Source: an uncultured Bacteroides sp. (GTDB taxonomy: Bacteria; Bacteroidota; Bacteroidia; Bacteroidales; Bacteroidaceae). Taken from it: a DNA stretch of 64,000 nt. Position numbers and translations under genes: made by a program. The stretch spans positions 930,001 through 994,000 of the forward strand of contig NZ_OY780936.1 of the NCBI RefSeq assembly GCF_963675905.1. The letters are read 5' to 3'. Positions 62,038 to 64,000 of this stretch are shown piece by piece (position 1 is the first letter of the stretch; each line of letters opens with the position of its first letter). The notes under the pieces are model-generated. The model saw only the letters and a list, made by a program, of their open reading frames with translations, was not told where the DNA came from and did not search any database.

Positions 62038-63607
62038 TTATTTATAATATTCCGCACCACGTATATTCTCGTGGTTGTCCGGAACTCGGTTATTGTTATT
62101 CATTATGCATTCCTCATATTCATCCATTAATGTTTTACCTTTCCGGATAAGATTTACAAGAGTCCCATATTTATATGCCTTGTTTTCAATAGCAATCCTG
62201 CAAGCGCACTCAAAGATATCCGGTGGTGTCTTTCTTTGTAACTGCAGAATTCCGTCGCAACTTTTATAGTGGAACTCCGGAGGTGTAGCGGTGTTGCTGA
62301 ACATATTCTCCATAAATGTCCTTAAAATAGAGGATACCTGCTTTGATTTGTTTATGTAATAGGCAGGAGAACGTTCTTTGTAAGCATTGGAGTTGGATGC
62401 CAGATGAGCTTGTTGAGTTGTGTATCCAAAACCAATTTTTCTGGAATGAGAGGCTATTATTTCTCCGTCTAAGTATATCTTTACCAAGGTTCTTGTATAC
62501 ATCACTTTAACCTTTCTGCCTATATGCTGATAAGGTACAGAGTAGTAATGCTTATCACGCCCAAGATAGACACAACAATTAGGACTGGCTTGTAATTCAG
62601 TGTAATATTTCATTTCAAATCGTGTTGCAGGCAATGGTTTGAGAGCTTCTTTTTCTTCAGCCAGAAAATGTTCTTCACGGCTATAGGTACGTTGTTGCAT
62701 ACGGGTCTGATTATGCTCTTTCACCTTTTCCGATACAGCCTGGTTTAATTCTTCGATAGAGAAGAATGTTTGATTTCTTAATTTGGCATATACACGACGA
62801 TAGATAAGGCGAACCTGATCTTCTACCAGTGACTTGTCTTTGGGCTTTCGGGGTCTTGCAAGAATAACGACAAAGCCGTAATGGTTACCCATGTCCTCCA
62901 ATGTGTGATTAATCTCGGGTTCATAGCGGTCACTCTTTATTACGGCTGCCTTAAGATTGTCCGGAACCAGAATTCTGGGTACTCCTCCAAAAGAGAGAAT
63001 GCACTGTTCTATGGCGTAAATAAAGTCTTCACTTCGTTGAGAGGGAACGCAAATAGCATAGGAGTAATCGGTGCAGGGGAGGCAGGCTACAAATACCTGG
63101 ACTTTTACCATCTCTCCGGTTTCTCTGTCTACGTATGCTAAAAGTATCTCCCGCAAAGTCCACAAACAATTTTTCTCCGGGGAGATATGTATCTGCTAAA
63201 ATGGTAGTCGGTTCCGGTGTCAGGCTATATTGACTTAAGTGAAAACAAAACTGAGTATAACGGTATCCAGTGGGATGTTGTGCAATATACTCCTGCCAGA
63301 GAAGGTGTCTGTTTACATGTTTACGTTTTAGCTCTTTCCCCAAATAAGGAAGCAGTTGTCTGAACTCCTCAAAACGGATATCTGTATAAGCGGGAGAACC
63401 GGCACACAAACGATGTTCTAATACTGGTTCATCAAGTTTCAGGAGACTATCCATACCAAAAGAATCTTCTTTTAGCTTTCTGATATAGTTGTTTACAGTT
63501 TCTTTATTTATTCCTAGCTGTATGGCTATAGAACGATTGGATATACCTGCTTTGTGTAATTGGATGATTTGTTTTATTTTACTTATTGCTGTAAGTGTTC
63601 CAGCCAT
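62038..63607 (-). pseudogene. istA: IS21 transposase IstA, frameshifted
   Basis: Two overlapping frames together make a complete transposase of about 522 residues. The N-terminal part starts at the ATG at 63607 (MAGTLTAISKIKQIIQLHKAG) with an HTH region and reads through EKLFVDFAGDT near 63150. The sequence then continues in another frame as LAYVDRETGEMVKVQVF to the stop at 62038. The break is at four A bases on the plus strand (63140-63143); three would restore the frame. The DDE-type catalytic residues are present: Asp in VDFAGD, Asp in VPDNLKAAV and Glu in KSLVEDQVRL. Inactive unless ribosomes slip by +1 or the extra base is a sequencing error. Confidence 0.85.
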
Positions 63608-63839
63608 ATCTTTGCGTTTTAAAAGTGATTGATTTAAACCGCAAAAGTAATTCATGTATCCGGGAAAGTGAACGGATATGCTCCGAATTGCACAGACTGT
63701 AATTCTGTGAACGGATATACTCCGAAAAAACTTAGAAATCAGATACTTATTGTTTTGAATTGAACGGATAAGCTCCGAAATAAGAGACAAATCTGATGTT
63801 GTCTGATGGACTGGGTGGATATATGCTCCGAAATATGCA
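63608..63839. repeat. Right-end transposase binding repeats of the IS21 element
   Basis: Holds three near-identical 19-mers, TGAACGGATA(T/A)(G/A)CTCCGAA, at 63669, 63708 and 63761, plus a degenerate copy at 63816 abutting the terminus. They lie upstream of istA and probably also contain its promoter. Confidence 0.75.
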
Positions 63840-64000
63840 GATACAACTGTTATATTTGTTTCGAAAAAAGGAATAACTGAATTTATATTGTTATAAAGTA
63901 AACTTGTTATAATGCTTGTAGGTAGTAATGTGATATCAATATCGTTAGCTCTTACGAAATTATAGATCGTTTATTTGAAAATGTACTCAGCTAAAGGTGT
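63840..64000. other. Right flank beyond the insertion sequence
   Basis: Begins with the right copy of the target duplication (63840-63846). TATATTTG at about 63852-63859 fits a plus-strand minus-7 box for a gene beyond the window. No open reading frame of credible length starts here. Confidence 0.35.

Larger units (their letters stand above)
61250..63839 (-). mobile_element. IS21-family insertion sequence, 2590 bp
   Basis: Carries istA and istB on the minus strand. Left end TGCATAGGACTATATCC and right end (inverted) TGCATATTTCGGAGC share TGCATA, GGA and TATATCC, an imperfect terminal inverted repeat. Further repeats TGAACGGATAT(A/G)CTCCGAA stand at 63669-63687, 63708-63726 and 63761-63779, with a degenerate one at 63816-63832. 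One inverted copy (GGACTATATCCGTTCA, 61256-61271) is at the left end. Such multiple terminal sites are typical of IS21 elements, which bind IstA there. A 7-bp target duplication (GATACAA) flanks it. The transposase gene is frameshifted, so this copy is probably immobile on its own. Confidence 0.85.

Noticed and set aside
63130-63165. Programmed frameshift producing full-length IstA
   Set aside because: The change needed is +1 and there is no slippery heptamer or stimulatory structure; IS21 IstA is normally read in one frame. Simple mutation is more likely.
63860-64000. Start of a gene at the right edge
   Set aside because: Every ATG in this stretch is followed by an early stop or is only a few codons from the edge, so nothing can be supported.

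Overview
The window looks like chromosomal DNA of a Bacteroidales bacterium, most likely Bacteroides or a close relative. It is AT-rich, start codons sit behind A-rich rather than GGAGG-type leaders, and promoters of the Bacteroidales type (TTTG, 18-20 bases, TAnnTTTG) are visible, for example before tRNA-Arg and between the MATE and HAD genes. The gene families agree: a TonB receptor with a carboxypeptidase-regulatory-like domain, OmpA and BspA-like proteins, DUF4301, DUF4382, DUF1573, GH43/GH95/PL11 enzymes and NrfHA with a ResB/CcsA maturation pair. No ribosomal RNA, prophage or CRISPR array is present.

Layout. 1-4.0 kb: small secreted proteins and lipoproteins, then an OmpA-type outer membrane protein. 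4.2-12.0 kb: secreted pectin-degrading enzymes (tandem GH43, PL11 rhamnogalacturonan lyase, YetA/PL26-like protein). 12.2-14.1 kb: zinc-ribbon protein, tRNA-Arg(TCT), DUF4382 lipoprotein. 14.2-20.7 kb: AddB/AddA-type recombination nuclease-helicase. 21-28 kb: acyl-CoA synthetase, Nim-like flavoprotein, hybrid cluster protein with a Crp/Fnr regulator and DinB-like protein, MATE exporter. 28-32.8 kb: HAD phosphatase, panB with an MFS transporter, DUF1573 protein, aldose epimerase lipoprotein. 33-35.7 kb: hemerythrin-like protein and a flavodiiron-like protein, then an unknown protein. 35.9-38.6 kb: TonB receptor with a His/Cys-rich small partner, probably for a metal. 39-42.2 kb: lacI-uxuB-uxuA operon for hexuronate catabolism. 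42.7-46.9 kb: nrfHA and ResB/CcsA. 46.9-60.2 kb: BspA-like protein, ferredoxin-nitroreductase, DNA polymerase IV, a glycosyltransferase fusion, DedA, GH95, DgkA-RelA and DUF4301. 60.4-63.8 kb: an NAD-binding protein and a complete but frameshifted IS21-family element with its target duplication.

How it fits together. Rhamnogalacturonan cleavage (GH43/PL11/YetA-like) could feed the uronate branch (UxuB, UxuA), although the two loci are separate and no SusC/SusD pair is present. Hcp, NrfHA, the hemerythrin-like protein and the FprA relative form a nitrite/NO-facing set typical of anaerobes that meet host or denitrifier nitrogen oxides.

The most unusual signal is non-coding: three families of short palindromic repeats, each found twice in intergenic DNA. 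Family A is 16-bp TTTGATRTAYATCAAA palindromes spaced exactly 23 bp (2567-2674 and 28733-28817). Family B is 14-bp TTATTGGYCAATRA palindromes spaced 21-22 bp (38720-38796 and 48118-48195). Family C is a roughly 120-bp CTAG-rich element with two copies of GATCTAGCAATCTAGC around a hairpin (12705-12823 and, inverted, 38828-38946). A and B share a design of at least four palindromes joined by 7-bp linkers of unrelated sequence. I do not recognise any of them as a described repeat class.
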